Made by a program: the position numbers and the translations under genes. Below, piece by piece: positions 37,366 to 46,513 of a DNA stretch of 64,000 nt. This DNA is from Treponema pallidum subsp. pallidum str. Nichols. GTDB lineage: Bacteria > Spirochaetota > Spirochaetia > Treponematales > Treponemataceae. Below the pieces are notes generated by a model. It worked only from the letters and a program-made list of their open reading frames with translations. It did no database searches and was not told where the DNA came from. The DNA lies in the NCBI RefSeq assembly GCF_000410535.2, contig NC_021490.2, positions 406,501-470,500 of the forward strand, read 5' to 3'. The number at the start of each line of letters is the position of its first letter. Positions within the stretch are counted from its first letter, which is position 1.

Positions 37366-38704
37366 AGGGTGTATCTCCTTTAGGGTGTGCCCGGCGTGAC
37401 TGCCATGCAGTCTTGCGCATGAGCGTGCGCATCCTCTCGAAATTCTTAATTAAACGGTTAACATCAGCCACCGAAGTGCCTGACCCTGCCGCGATGCGCC
37501 GCCTCCTTGAGGGGCCGATAATGAGAAAATTGTCACGCTCTTGCACGGTCATCGATTGAATAATCGCCTTTTGACGCTTGAACGCGCGCGCGTCAAGAGC
37601 ATCGGCAGAAACGGCTACCGCTAAACCGGGAATCATCTCCACCAACGAGTGCAGCGGTCCCATTTTTTCTATAGTTTGCAGGTGGTCGAGCATATCGCTG
37701 AGCGTGAAACGCTCGTGCGATTGCGTTTTCTTCTGCGCACGCGCATGTTCCTGTGCATCAAAGGCTTTTTGCGCCTTTTCCACGAGAGAAACGATGTCCC
37801 CCATACCCAGAATTCTTCCGGCGGCTCGCTCGGGATGGAACGGTTCAAAGTCCTGCGGTCGTTCACCGGTTCCAACAAACAGCAGTGGCTGACCGGTAAT
37901 ACTTTTCAAAGACAGTGCAGCTCCGCCGCGGGTGTCTGAATCAAACTTACTGAGCACAACGCCTGAAATACCCACCGCGGCATGGAACTCTTCTGCAATG
38001 CGCACCACAGTCTGACCGGTTAGAGCGTCTGCAACAAGGAGTGTTTCCACAGGAACCAGTGTTTCTTTGAGAAGGATTAACTCCTGCATGAGCGCGGCAT
38101 CCACGTGGAGACGGCCAGCAGTGTCAATGATAAGTACGTCATTGCCGTGTGAGCGCGCGTACTGAAGCGCACCGCGCGCCGTATCAAGAGCACACGGCTG
38201 CTGTTCGTGCGGCAGCGCATGCTGGTACACGGGAACGCCAATGTGCGTGCCGAGAACGGCCAGCTGAGCACTCGCTGCGGCACGAACGTGATCGCAAGCG
38301 GCCAGGAGAGGGGAGCGACCTGCATCCTTCAGGTACGCAGCAAGCTTTGCTGCGCTGGTAGTTTTCCCCGATCCTTGGAGCCCAAGCAAGAGAATAATCG
38401 ACTGCGTATCGGGCCCCTTAAGATGCAGCGACCGCGTATGTTCACCGAGGAAGGCAGTTAGTCTTTCGTGTACAATTTTTATGAATTGCTGCGCAGGGCT
38501 AACCGACGCAAGCACCGTCTGTCCCTGCGCGTGTTGTATGGTCTGATTCACAAAGCGACGCACTACGCGAACGTGCACGTCGGCGTCTAACAGTGCGCGC
38601 TTAATTGATTCTACTGCTTCTTGAATATTCCGTTCGCTGATAGTTGCGCGTCCTCCCAGCGCTCCTACGATACGTTTAAAGCTCGCGCTCAGTTGCTCAA
38701 ACAT
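37346..38704 (-). CDS. ffh: signal recognition particle protein Ffh
   Basis: 452 residues. N domain, then GTPase G domain with LLGLQGSGKTTSAAKLA (about residue 105), IIDTAGRLHVD, LSKFDSDTRGGAALS and GTGERPQDFEPF; the Met-containing M domain (FTLSDMLDHLQTIEKMG; SRRRRIAAGSGTSVADVNRLIKNFERM) binds 4.5S RNA and signal sequences. ATG 38704 has GGGGGAG upstream and overlaps the lnt stop by 8 bp. The C-terminus is short, not the Met-rich tail of some homologues. Confidence 0.97.
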   Translation of the reverse strand: MFEQLSASFKRIVGALGGRATISERNIQEAVESIKRALLDADVHVRVVRRFVNQTIQHAQGQTVLASVSPAQQFIKIVHERLTAFLGEHTRSLHLKGPDTQSIILLLGLQGSGKTTSAAKLAAYLKDAGRSPLLAACDHVRAAASAQLAVLGTHIGVPVYQHALPHEQQPCALDTARGALQYARSHGNDVLIIDTAGRLHVDAALMQELILLKETLVPVETLLVADALTGQTVVRIAEEFHAAVGISGVVLSKFDSDTRGGAALSLKSITGQPLLFVGTGERPQDFEPFHPERAAGRILGMGDIVSLVEKAQKAFDAQEHARAQKKTQSHERFTLSDMLDHLQTIEKMGPLHSLVEMIPGLAVAVSADALDARAFKRQKAIIQSMTVQERDNFLIIGPSRRRRIAAGSGTSVADVNRLIKNFERMRTLMRKTAWQSRRAHPKGDTPYGWPHR

Positions 38705-40376
38705 GCTCCCCCCTTATCTGCTGCAGTGAGCTTTCCGCCTGCGTGGTGCTGTGCCGGCGGGTGTGCACGGCCATGCGCACTCCTTCTGCAAAAAAGATGA
38801 GCGCGCACAGCACGATCACCCAATCTCTCATGCGCGCATAGTACGTGCGCACTACCGGGTACACTGGAACGTGGAGCACCGCGCTGGTGGCCTGAAACAA
38901 CGGAAACGCGGCGCGCGTTTTTCCCTCTGGGCCGATGACGACGGTATAGCCAGAGTTTGTAGAGCGCACGAGGGTGGTACGCAGCTCTATGGCCCGAAAA
39001 AGAGAGACAACATAGTGCTGCCACTCTGCGCTGGCAGTTTTTGACCAAGAGTCGTTCGTAAGATTAATAAGGAGCTCACTCCCCTGTGTGTGCAAAGCGG
39101 CGCAGAGGGAAGGAAAGGCATCTTCGTAACAGATGGGAGTTGCGAAGCGCACGCTGCCTCCTGCGGCGCACGGCACATGAAACAAGCGCGGCCCTGGCCC
39201 TGGCGTCCAGCTTTCGGAAAAGCCGGCGAGCATCTGCGCCAGTCTTTGTACAGATGTCATGTGTCCCCAGGGAATGAATTCTGCAAATGGCACCATCTGC
39301 ATTTTGCCATATACCTGCGCCACGTGCCCGTCTGGGCGGAGCAAGGCCACTGCATTGGCGTATCCACCTTTAGTGGAGTTACCAGACAGTCTCAAGGGGG
39401 TTCCCACCAGAAGGGGCGCGCCGAGCGTGCGCAAGAACGCCGAGAAAGGTCGTGCCGCTGGCAATGCGTTATACACGTGACGGTACTGTTCGTACGGATA
39501 GCGCAGACTAGACTCGCTCCAAACCACCATGTCGACAGGTGCGCGCGCAGAAGCGTGTGTGAGTGTTTTTTCTTTTCTGTAGGGAGTAGTCGGCAGGGGG
39601 GGAGCTGTTTGCGTACGAAGGGCTGTCTCAGTCAGATGTATAGCGGTGGTGAGGTTTTTTTCGAAGGAAGTTGTATCCCACGGATCTGCATTTTGCTGTA
39701 CGATTGCCAACGCGAGCGTGGTACGTGGAGCCCCAAGGGTGGCGATGCGGTAGGCACCGTAGAGACTGCACAGGCAGTACAAGCAGCCGGTGAGGAGCCA
39801 GAGACGGAACACAGGGACGCTGTCTCTCTTTTTTATGAAGAAGTGGAGACTTTCTGCAACGCACGCGTTTGCGAGCGGGATGAGGAAGGAAAGCCCCCAG
39901 ACGCCGGTGATATCAGCTATCTGTATGAGGTGCGAGAGGCTGTGCGCGGTCATAGGGACCGTACCCCACGGGTAGGCGAGTATACCGGTTGACTTTACCC
40001 ATTCCCAGAGGGTCCACACGAGCGCAAAAGCGCAGGCACGCGCGGGCGCCTGCTTGCGCAGGATGCATGCGAACGCTACGCCGAAAGGAAGCGCATAGAA
40101 GAAGTAACCGACAGTTGATGCGCCGAGGGTGAAGAGCGCGAAGCCCTGAAAGTTTTTGAGCCAAAAGCTAGAACACGCGTGCACGAGTGCGACGAACAGC
40201 CCATAAGAACAGGCAACGTGTTTTTTTGCAGGGGAGAGGAGGAATCCAACGTACAAGGGAACAAGCGCCCCCAACCCTAGCACGGAGGAACCGGCGAGCC
40301 AAAACTCGTTGGGAATCGCAAATGCCAAGAGCACCGCCGAGGCGGCGCTTGAAACAAGAGGCGCTGTGCAAAGCAT
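38697..40376 (-). CDS. lnt: apolipoprotein N-acyltransferase Lnt (CutE)
   Basis: 559 residues. Six N-terminal membrane spans followed by a nitrilase-fold domain; catalytic triad visible as E in VVWSESSLRYP, K in VYGKMQMVPFAEFIPWG and C in ICYEDAFPSL. Adds the third acyl chain to lipoproteins in the inner membrane, fitting an organism rich in lipoproteins. ATG 40376 has AGGGGA upstream; an earlier ATG at 40400 lacks one. First gene of an lnt-ffh-hypothetical operon. Confidence 0.94.
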   Translation of the reverse strand: MLCTAPLVSSAASAVLLAFAIPNEFWLAGSSVLGLGALVPLYVGFLLSPAKKHVACSYGLFVALVHACSSFWLKNFQGFALFTLGASTVGYFFYALPFGVAFACILRKQAPARACAFALVWTLWEWVKSTGILAYPWGTVPMTAHSLSHLIQIADITGVWGLSFLIPLANACVAESLHFFIKKRDSVPVFRLWLLTGCLYCLCSLYGAYRIATLGAPRTTLALAIVQQNADPWDTTSFEKNLTTAIHLTETALRTQTAPPLPTTPYRKEKTLTHASARAPVDMVVWSESSLRYPYEQYRHVYNALPAARPFSAFLRTLGAPLLVGTPLRLSGNSTKGGYANAVALLRPDGHVAQVYGKMQMVPFAEFIPWGHMTSVQRLAQMLAGFSESWTPGPGPRLFHVPCAAGGSVRFATPICYEDAFPSLCAALHTQGSELLINLTNDSWSKTASAEWQHYVVSLFRAIELRTTLVRSTNSGYTVVIGPEGKTRAAFPLFQATSAVLHVPVYPVVRTYYARMRDWVIVLCALIFFAEGVRMAVHTRRHSTTQAESSLQQIRGEHV

Positions 40377-40405
40377 AACTTTCCCCTGCCAGAAAAGCAT
40401 TTTTG

Positions 40406-40434
40406 TTGTATTATTTCAATACACTGGCTATGAT
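40406..40434 (+). promoter_or_regulatory. candidate promoter for the GHMP kinase-like gene
   Basis: TTGTAT at 40406-40411, 17-nt spacer, TATGAT at 40429-40434. The predicted start of transcription (about 40441) coincides with the in-frame ATG at 40442; the two earlier in-frame ATGs overlap the -10. Confidence 0.4.
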
Positions 40435-40441
40435 GCTGCGC

Positions 40442-41596
40442 ATGCAGCGGGTAGAGTCCTGCCACACAGAGGAGTACGGCGACGAGCCTGAGGCGATTGC
40501 AGTCGTTCCGGGTCGTTTTCACCTGTTGGGGGAGTATCTGTGGTTTGCTCAGGGCAACACCCTGTCGATGGCTATCGATCAAACCCTTACGCTGTGTGTC
40601 TCGCGCCGAAAGGATAGCACCTTTCGCCTTTTCTCCTTAACGCTTGGGGAGCGGAGGAAGATTTCCACCGCTAATTTACGCTATCGTAAGGAGGATCGCT
40701 GGGCTAATTCGGTAAAGGCGGTCATTCTCTCCTTCATGGATGGTGGGTATCACCTGACGGGGTTGAACTGCACTATCCTTTCTCAGATTCCTCCTGATGC
40801 GGGGCTGGGTACTCCCAATGCGCTGAAGGTTGCCATGGCCCTTGTGCTTGGAAGGTTGTTTGCCGCTACGCTGCCAAAGGAAAGTGTTGTTTCGATCGTG
40901 GAACACGCAAATGAGCGCTATCTCAAGACCCACGCACATCGCGCGGATATTCTGTGCGTGTTGTTTGCAAAGCAGGGTAGCTGCGTGCGCACTGATCACC
41001 GCAAGAAGCAGGCGGAACTGTGTCAATTTCCCTCGGAGGGGAAGCGTATTGTGCTTACTGACTCGCGTGTTCCCCGTTTCATCGCGCGTGAGGAGTTCAC
41101 CGCGCGTTTGAAGCGTTGCGTGGATGCTTATGAATTGGTGAAGCGCAATCCCGATATGCCTCGCGCTATGTCTAAGCTCATGGCAGCAGCGTTGGAGGAA
41201 ATAGATGTGCCTGAGGGAATACGGAGGCGAGTGATCAGTTTGGTGCGCGAGTCGCTGGGCGTTGATGAGGCGATTGAAGCCCTGCGTAAGCGGGATTTTG
41301 CTGCGTTCTCAAGAGTAGTGAACCGCTCTCATGAGCGCCTGCGGGACCGCTTTGAAATTTCTTGTCCAGAACTCGATTGGTTGGTGAAGCGTGCGCTTGA
41401 GTTTGTAGATCCTGATGCGCCGGATGTGGTCTGCTCGCGCCTCACGGGTCGGGGCTTTGGTGGGTGCACCTATGCGATTTTGCGCGATCAAGACTTTGAG
41501 CCGTACCTAGAAAGGCTCGACGAGTACGAGCGCATCTTCGGTTTCAAAGCAGCGGCGTATGAGGTACAGTGCTCTGAAGGGGCCCGGGTGTTATGA
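40442..41596 (+). CDS. galactokinase-like GHMP-family protein with altered sugar motif
   Basis: About 384 residues from ATG 40442 (ATG 40430 and 40433 region and TTG 40403 are alternatives). GHMP features: VPGRFHLLGEYLWF near residue 20, PPDAGLGTPNALKVAMAL (phosphate loop, about 125) and CSRLTGRGFGGCTYAIL (motif 3, about 340). The order and length fit galactokinase, but the signature GRVNLIGEHTDY reads GRFHLLGEYLWF, losing the sugar-binding HxDY residues, and the phosphate loop has GLGTPN in place of GLSSSA. Substrate is unknown, perhaps not galactose. Its stop overlaps surE as ATGA. Confidence 0.75.
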   Translation: MQRVESCHTEEYGDEPEAIAVVPGRFHLLGEYLWFAQGNTLSMAIDQTLTLCVSRRKDSTFRLFSLTLGERRKISTANLRYRKEDRWANSVKAVILSFMDGGYHLTGLNCTILSQIPPDAGLGTPNALKVAMALVLGRLFAATLPKESVVSIVEHANERYLKTHAHRADILCVLFAKQGSCVRTDHRKKQAELCQFPSEGKRIVLTDSRVPRFIAREEFTARLKRCVDAYELVKRNPDMPRAMSKLMAAALEEIDVPEGIRRRVISLVRESLGVDEAIEALRKRDFAAFSRVVNRSHERLRDRFEISCPELDWLVKRALEFVDPDAPDVVCSRLTGRGFGGCTYAILRDQDFEPYLERLDEYERIFGFKAAAYEVQCSEGARVL

Positions 41597-42363
41597 GGAT
41601 ACTACTGACAAACGATGATGGGTATCAGGCAGCAGGCATTCGCGCGCTGCATGCGGCGCTGAAAGCAGCGCCTGAGGGGTATGAGGTGACGGTAGTTGCG
41701 CCGGACAGAGATCGTTCTGCAGTTTCGCATGGGATTACTACGCTCGAGCCGGTGACCGTAAAGGAAGTGGAGCCAGGTATTTGGTCGTGCTCAGGGACGC
41801 CGGTGGATTGTGTGAATCGCGCGTTACGCCAGGTGTGCGTGGGTACACCGCCGGATGTGGTGGTGTCAGGAATTAACGAAGGGGAGAATCTGGGGACTGA
41901 TATTGTGTTCTCGGGAACGGTTGCCGCAGCACGGCAGGCGGTGATGTATGGGATTGCGGGGATTGCAGCGAGCCTGTTGCCCGTTTCTGATTTTGGAACA
42001 GGCTGCCGTTTCCAGGCGCTTGCCCGCTTTGTGGCGCGTCACGTGCGGGCGTTGGCTGCACTTTCCTCCGAGGACGTGTTGGTGAACATAAACGCGCGAT
42101 CGGCACAGGCGTATGCGCGTGCTTGTTACGCGCGCGTTGCGCGTCGGATATATGAGGAACGTGGGGCGGTGCGCCAGGCGGGCCTTGCTCACGTGTTTGA
42201 GTACCAGGGTGGAGCGGCGCATACAGGCGCGGTGCAGGACAGCGATTGGGCGGTTGTAATGCGTGGTGACATTGCGATTACGCTTGTGTATGCGCAGCCG
42301 GTTTCAATGCCTCCTGTGTTGCCGTTGCCGGATTTTGCGTTCCAGGCTTGTTGCTCGTACTGA
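41593..42363 (+). CDS. surE: 5'/3'-nucleotidase SurE
   Basis: 256 residues, normal length. Metal-site motifs are all present: LLTNDDGYQAAGI at the start, VVAPDRDRSAVSHGIT, CSGTPVDCVNRAL and VSGINEGENLGTDIVFSGTVAAA. Hydrolyses nucleoside monophosphates. ATG overlaps the upstream kinase-like gene. The 150 bp after the stop hold no gene I can support. Confidence 0.95.
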   Translation: MRILLTNDDGYQAAGIRALHAALKAAPEGYEVTVVAPDRDRSAVSHGITTLEPVTVKEVEPGIWSCSGTPVDCVNRALRQVCVGTPPDVVVSGINEGENLGTDIVFSGTVAAARQAVMYGIAGIAASLLPVSDFGTGCRFQALARFVARHVRALAALSSEDVLVNINARSAQAYARACYARVARRIYEERGAVRQAGLAHVFEYQGGAAHTGAVQDSDWAVVMRGDIAITLVYAQPVSMPPVLPLPDFAFQACCSY

Positions 42364-42514
42364 GGATAGGGCGTGGTGTGCGTCTGTTCGAGGTAGTCTC
42401 TTTGTCTTGGCCTGCGTGCTCCTTTTTTCTCTCTGCTTTTTGTTTGTGCACCTTTTGTGAGCTTTCTGGAGAAAGAAGAGACTGCGCTGAAAGGCAGTGA
42501 GAGGGGGTTGGTGT

Positions 42515-44548
42515 TTGAGTAGACGATCTGTGGGGTGCGCAGGCGCGCTGCTGTTGCTTTTTGCAGTGGGGGCGCAGGAGCATGCGCCACCGGTTGTGCG
42601 TGATACAGCACTTGCAGCAGGGGAGTTTCGCCGCGGAGTTTTGGCCTATTACCGGGGTGCGTTCAATGATGCTATCCAGCTGTTTGAGCGTGCGCTTTCT
42701 GCTGCTCCCCGTAATCCGCTCATTCTTGAGTGGTTGGGGAATGCGTACTACCGCAGTGGGATTGAAGGCGCAGCGCTGCACCAGTGGGGCGCGGCGCGGG
42801 ATCTAGGCTACGGCGGCGCGTTGCTTCGGAACAAGATAGAAGTGGTTCAGCAGCGGCGTGACTTTGCGCCTGATTCAGCAGACGCGCTGCACTTTAGCGA
42901 AAGTGAATCGTTTCATGCTGTACGCCGGGGAACGGTTCTTTTCCGCAGACCACTATCTTTGTGTGCGTTAGCTGACGGTACGTTTTGGATGAGCGCATAC
43001 GGTTCTAACGAGCTGCTTCGCTTTGACGTGAACGGACGTGTTATTGCGCGTACGCGTGGGCCCGTTGAGGGTTTTGACCGTCCTTTTGATGTTATTCAGA
43101 CGCGCTCAGGCGATCTGCTCGTTTCTGAATTTGCCTCTGATCGCATTTGTCGTCTTACGAAGGAAGGCAGGTTCCTCAAGTCATTTGGGGGAAAGGGGAG
43201 AGGCGTCGGACAACTCATCGGCCCCCAGTTTTTGGCCACTGATCGCTACGATAACATTTACGTGACAGATTTTGGGAATGCGCGTGTGGCGGTGTTTGCA
43301 CCTGATGGTGCTCCTCTCTTCCATTTTGGGCAGAAGTCTGCGCGCTTCTTTGGGTTTTCTGCTCCGGGCGGCATTGCCATTCTCGATGAGCTAGTGTACG
43401 TGGCAGATGCTCTGAAGGGCGCCATTTACGTGTTTGATACGGCAGGAAATTATGTGCGTACCCTCGTTGCGGAAGGGACGCTCAAGCACGTTGAATCTGT
43501 GCGGGCGTGGAATGGACGCTTGTTGGTGTCTCTCCCGAATGAGGTCATGGTGGTGGATGTAGGACTCGCGTCCTTGCACACGATTGCCCGTTTGGGAAAT
43601 GCGCCTATTCGCTTAACGGCGGCAGTTCCGGATGCAAATGGCAATGTGCTCCTTGCCGATTATAAAAACGAAAGGATTGAGATTGTTTCGCGTATCTCTG
43701 AGCTTGCCGGCGGTCTGTTTGTGCATTTTGAGCGGGTGCACGCCGACCGGTTTCCCTCCGTTACTGTGAATGTGTCGGTACACACGCGTGAGGGGACGCC
43801 GGTAGTGGGATTGGACGTTTCCAACTTTTTTCTTACCGAAGAACACCGGCCGGTAAGTGAGATGCGTCTGCAGGGGGCAGCGTATTTGAACGATACGTGT
43901 TCGCTCAGTATACTGGTGGACCGCTCTCCTGCGACGGAGCAGGAGATGCGCTTGGTTACACGGGTGATTGGTGAGCTTGCACAAGCGGTGGGGGAACAGG
44001 GGACGCTGTCGGTAGTTTCTGCGGCACAGTCACCAGTGCTGGAAGGCACCTTCACTGCGGCGCAGCTGCAGGCGCAACCGCTTCGCCTAAGAGCAAAGAG
44101 TTCTTCGCAGTGGCGTTTTGATCTGGGTCTGCGTCTTGCGGCAGGCACGCTGGTGAACGCAGATTACAAGCGCGCAGTGGTATTCTTGTCTCTTGGTGAA
44201 TTGCAGACACAGGATTTTGCACAATATGGGGTGACGGACTTGGCTGCATATTTGACGAATAATGAAACGAGCTTTTACGTAATACAGCTTCAGCGTACGG
44301 TATTGCCCGTGGAGCTTGGATATCTGGTTCAAAAGACAAGGGGTGCGGTGTATTCAGTGTATGCGCAAGAAGGGTTAGGGGCTCTTGTGGCGCACGTGCG
44401 CTCAGGCGCAGCGGGCACCTATGCATTGTCGTATCGATCGCGGTTGCCGACGGATTTTGGTCGTGCATATATGCCGGTGGAGGCAGAAGTGCGCGTCTTG
44501 AGCCGTTCGGGGCGGGACGAGACAGGGTATTTTGCGCCGCTTGAGTGA
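42515..44548 (+). CDS. exported TPR-NHL-vWA-like protein
   Basis: About 677 residues. TTG 42515 follows GAGGGGG and gives MSRRSVGCAGALLLLFAVGA, a signal peptide; GTG 42497 is the alternative. Residues 30-85 contain a TPR (GVLAYYRGAFNDAIQLFERALSAAPRNP). Residues 140-390 read as NHL/beta-propeller blades (GFDRPFDVIQTRSGDLLVSEFASDRICRLTKEG; DRYDNIYVTDFGNARVAVFAPDG). The C-terminal third (CSLSILVDRSPATEQEM...RAVVFLSLGE) looks like a von Willebrand A-type domain with an incomplete MIDAS. Probably a periplasmic or surface interaction protein. It overlaps nothing but is 13 bp before its neighbour. Confidence 0.8.
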   Translation: MSRRSVGCAGALLLLFAVGAQEHAPPVVRDTALAAGEFRRGVLAYYRGAFNDAIQLFERALSAAPRNPLILEWLGNAYYRSGIEGAALHQWGAARDLGYGGALLRNKIEVVQQRRDFAPDSADALHFSESESFHAVRRGTVLFRRPLSLCALADGTFWMSAYGSNELLRFDVNGRVIARTRGPVEGFDRPFDVIQTRSGDLLVSEFASDRICRLTKEGRFLKSFGGKGRGVGQLIGPQFLATDRYDNIYVTDFGNARVAVFAPDGAPLFHFGQKSARFFGFSAPGGIAILDELVYVADALKGAIYVFDTAGNYVRTLVAEGTLKHVESVRAWNGRLLVSLPNEVMVVDVGLASLHTIARLGNAPIRLTAAVPDANGNVLLADYKNERIEIVSRISELAGGLFVHFERVHADRFPSVTVNVSVHTREGTPVVGLDVSNFFLTEEHRPVSEMRLQGAAYLNDTCSLSILVDRSPATEQEMRLVTRVIGELAQAVGEQGTLSVVSAAQSPVLEGTFTAAQLQAQPLRLRAKSSSQWRFDLGLRLAAGTLVNADYKRAVVFLSLGELQTQDFAQYGVTDLAAYLTNNETSFYVIQLQRTVLPVELGYLVQKTRGAVYSVYAQEGLGALVAHVRSGAAGTYALSYRSRLPTDFGRAYMPVEAEVRVLSRSGRDETGYFAPLE

Positions 44549-44561
44549 CCGGTTACGCGGT

Positions 44562-45557
44562 ATGACAGGAAAAGGGTGGAGCGCGTGGGTGCGTCTGTGC
44601 GTGCTCAGTACTCAGGTGGGGTTGGCAGCTGAGCCTGCTCTGGCGCGTTTGGCAGGGGTGTGGGAGAACGCCACGCGTATCGTTGCTATCGCTCCTACTG
44701 CTGATGCGATGCGTTTTTCGCTCATGCTTGTGCACAAGCCGTATTATGCGTACGTGTATGAACGCGTGGCTGTCTTTTCCCTTTCATCTTTGTCTGATGC
44801 TCGTGCTGATGTGCTGCCGCCCCCTGCGGCGCAAAAGGCAGAACGGGTGGATCTTGTCTTGTCGTTTGAGGGGCGTGTGCGTGTGCAGCCGCTCGTTCTG
44901 TGTCGCTGGGGGGACGCGCTGTTCTGCTCTTTTTTTCAGCGGGTATCGTATGGTACCCGTTCCGGGTCCGTCTCGTCCGAGCAGATTCCCGTGAGAACAG
45001 ACGATCCTCTTTTTGGTTTTTGGATTGAGGAAGGGTCTGCTGAGGCGTTGCGTGCGTATTCTAGCCAGGCGCCTGGAGAACTGAATGCCTTTTTCTTCAC
45101 CGAGGCGAATTTTTACCGCTTTCGGTACTGGCGTGATGACGCGCTGGCATTTGCAGCGCAGCGTGCGTATTTTACCGCTGATGACGGTGTGACGTACGAA
45201 ATCCCTCAGTACGTACAGCGTGGTGCTGCAGTTTACAGCTGCACCACCGGTCGTTCACGTGTGGTACGTAATTTCCAAACGGGCACCTATGAAGTTCGCA
45301 CGTCCTCTGACGGCAGCAAAAGGCTCATGCTCAGGCGGCGCGGTGCAGGACCGGGCTCGTACGCGGTGGGTGCGGTGTATCCCCGACAGGGTTTTTTGGA
45401 TGAGTCTGCGCTGGCATTGCGTGTTGATGGACAGTTTCTGGCGATTGGCGAGCCTTTTTTACGCAAGAGTGCGGTGCACGATGTGACAGCGTTCATTGAT
45501 GCGCACAATGCGCGCAAAAGGGCGCCGCGTGCCCCGCTGTTGGTTCCGGACTTTTAG
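44562..45557 (+). CDS. exported hypothetical protein
   Basis: 331 residues from ATG 44562. The N-terminus (KGWSAWVRLCVLSTQVGLAAEPALA) is a probable signal peptide. The mature part is beta-rich with aromatic residues (HKPYYAYVYERVAVFSL; FYRFRYWRDDALAFAAQRAYFTADDGV); no family recognised. It follows the TPR-NHL-vWA gene by 13 bp, so the two are probably co-expressed and may work together in the envelope. A start at TTG 44532 is open but would overlap the upstream gene. Confidence 0.7.
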   Translation: MTGKGWSAWVRLCVLSTQVGLAAEPALARLAGVWENATRIVAIAPTADAMRFSLMLVHKPYYAYVYERVAVFSLSSLSDARADVLPPPAAQKAERVDLVLSFEGRVRVQPLVLCRWGDALFCSFFQRVSYGTRSGSVSSEQIPVRTDDPLFGFWIEEGSAEALRAYSSQAPGELNAFFFTEANFYRFRYWRDDALAFAAQRAYFTADDGVTYEIPQYVQRGAAVYSCTTGRSRVVRNFQTGTYEVRTSSDGSKRLMLRRRGAGPGSYAVGAVYPRQGFLDESALALRVDGQFLAIGEPFLRKSAVHDVTAFIDAHNARKRAPRAPLLVPDF

Positions 45558-45581
45558 CTGTCATGGGGAAAGCGAATTTAT

Positions 45582-46388
45582 ATGCGCGTATTCGTGTCTT
45601 GGCATAAGCAAAAGGATAAGGGGGAGCGCGAACGCGCAGGTGCGCTGCAGGGAGCGTGCATAGGTACGCCTGAGCACCGCCAGGTTTTTGCGCTGGTAGG
45701 AAGAAGTGGCAGCGGAAAGAGTTTTCGTGCGCAGATAGTGATGCGGCGTTTTGATATAGCGTTCGTTATAGACGATGGATTGCTTATTCGTGAGGATAAG
45801 ATTATTGCAGGTCGCTCGGCAAAGCAGGAAAGGACGCTGCTTGCGGCCATACGGGTTGCGCTCTTCGAGAACACGATGCACCGTCGCGTAGTTGCCCGTG
45901 TGTTGACGTATTTTCTGTGTGGGTCACAGAACAAAAAGGTGCTCATTCTGGGGACTTCAGAGAGGATGGTGCGCAGAATAGCCCTTCGTGTGGGGCTTCC
46001 TGAACCTGGGCATATCATCCGCATTGAGGATATTGCCTCGAGCGAAGAAATTGCCTGCGCGCTGCGCACACGGCACGTGGAGGGCACGCACGTCATTCCA
46101 GTTCCCTCTGGGGAGGTACGCAAGAGCTATCCTAAGATCTTTTATGAAAGGATAAAACTCTTGCTGCGTAGAGAGGCAGGTGCGGAACGAATAGGACGGT
46201 GGGCGCACGCCATATGGCATGAGGGGCTCAAGCGTGCGTGCAGCGGCGCGCACGCGCATGTATTTGAAAAATCAATAGTGCGTCCACCTTTCTCATGCAA
46301 TCTGCGCGTGGTGGCGGCGACAGAGGGCACACAGGATGCGTCGCCTGTTGTGGTGCCGCCTCACGAGGAGCTCGCTCTCCAGCAGTAG
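45582..46388 (+). CDS. P-loop ATP/GTP-binding protein of unknown role
   Basis: 268 residues. Walker A at ALVGRSGSGKSFRA (about residue 40), then VIDDGLLIRED (possible substrate Asp) and KVLILGTSERMV (hydrophobic strand like Walker B). A later HVIPVPSGEVRKSYPKIF motif is reminiscent of stand-alone P-loop proteins found beside Asp23-type genes in other bacteria, but I cannot assign a family firmly. No signal peptide. It precedes the V-ATPase promoter by 70 bp. Confidence 0.65.
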   Translation: MRVFVSWHKQKDKGERERAGALQGACIGTPEHRQVFALVGRSGSGKSFRAQIVMRRFDIAFVIDDGLLIREDKIIAGRSAKQERTLLAAIRVALFENTMHRRVVARVLTYFLCGSQNKKVLILGTSERMVRRIALRVGLPEPGHIIRIEDIASSEEIACALRTRHVEGTHVIPVPSGEVRKSYPKIFYERIKLLLRREAGAERIGRWAHAIWHEGLKRACSGAHAHVFEKSIVRPPFSCNLRVVAATEGTQDASPVVVPPHEELALQQ

Positions 46389-46459
46389 GAGAGCGATGAC
46401 AGGAGAGGCAGTAGTTTGTCCCGTAGCGTGTGGAGCCGGATGGTCGAAGTGTGTTATGC

Positions 46460-46488
46460 TTGTCCCGGTGGGGACTTTTTAGTATACT
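46460..46488 (+). promoter_or_regulatory. candidate promoter of the V-ATPase operon
   Basis: TTGTCC at 46460-46465, 17-nt spacer, TATACT at 46483-46488 (5/6), then a leader of about 20 nt containing CGAGGAG before the GTG at 46514. Confidence 0.5.
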
Positions 46489-46513
46489 CGGAGGGCTGCG
46501 AGGAGAACGTATA

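Noticed and set aside
39090-39992. Plus-strand ORF of 300 codons
   Set aside because: Antisense to lnt, whose catalytic motifs are intact; product has no family features.
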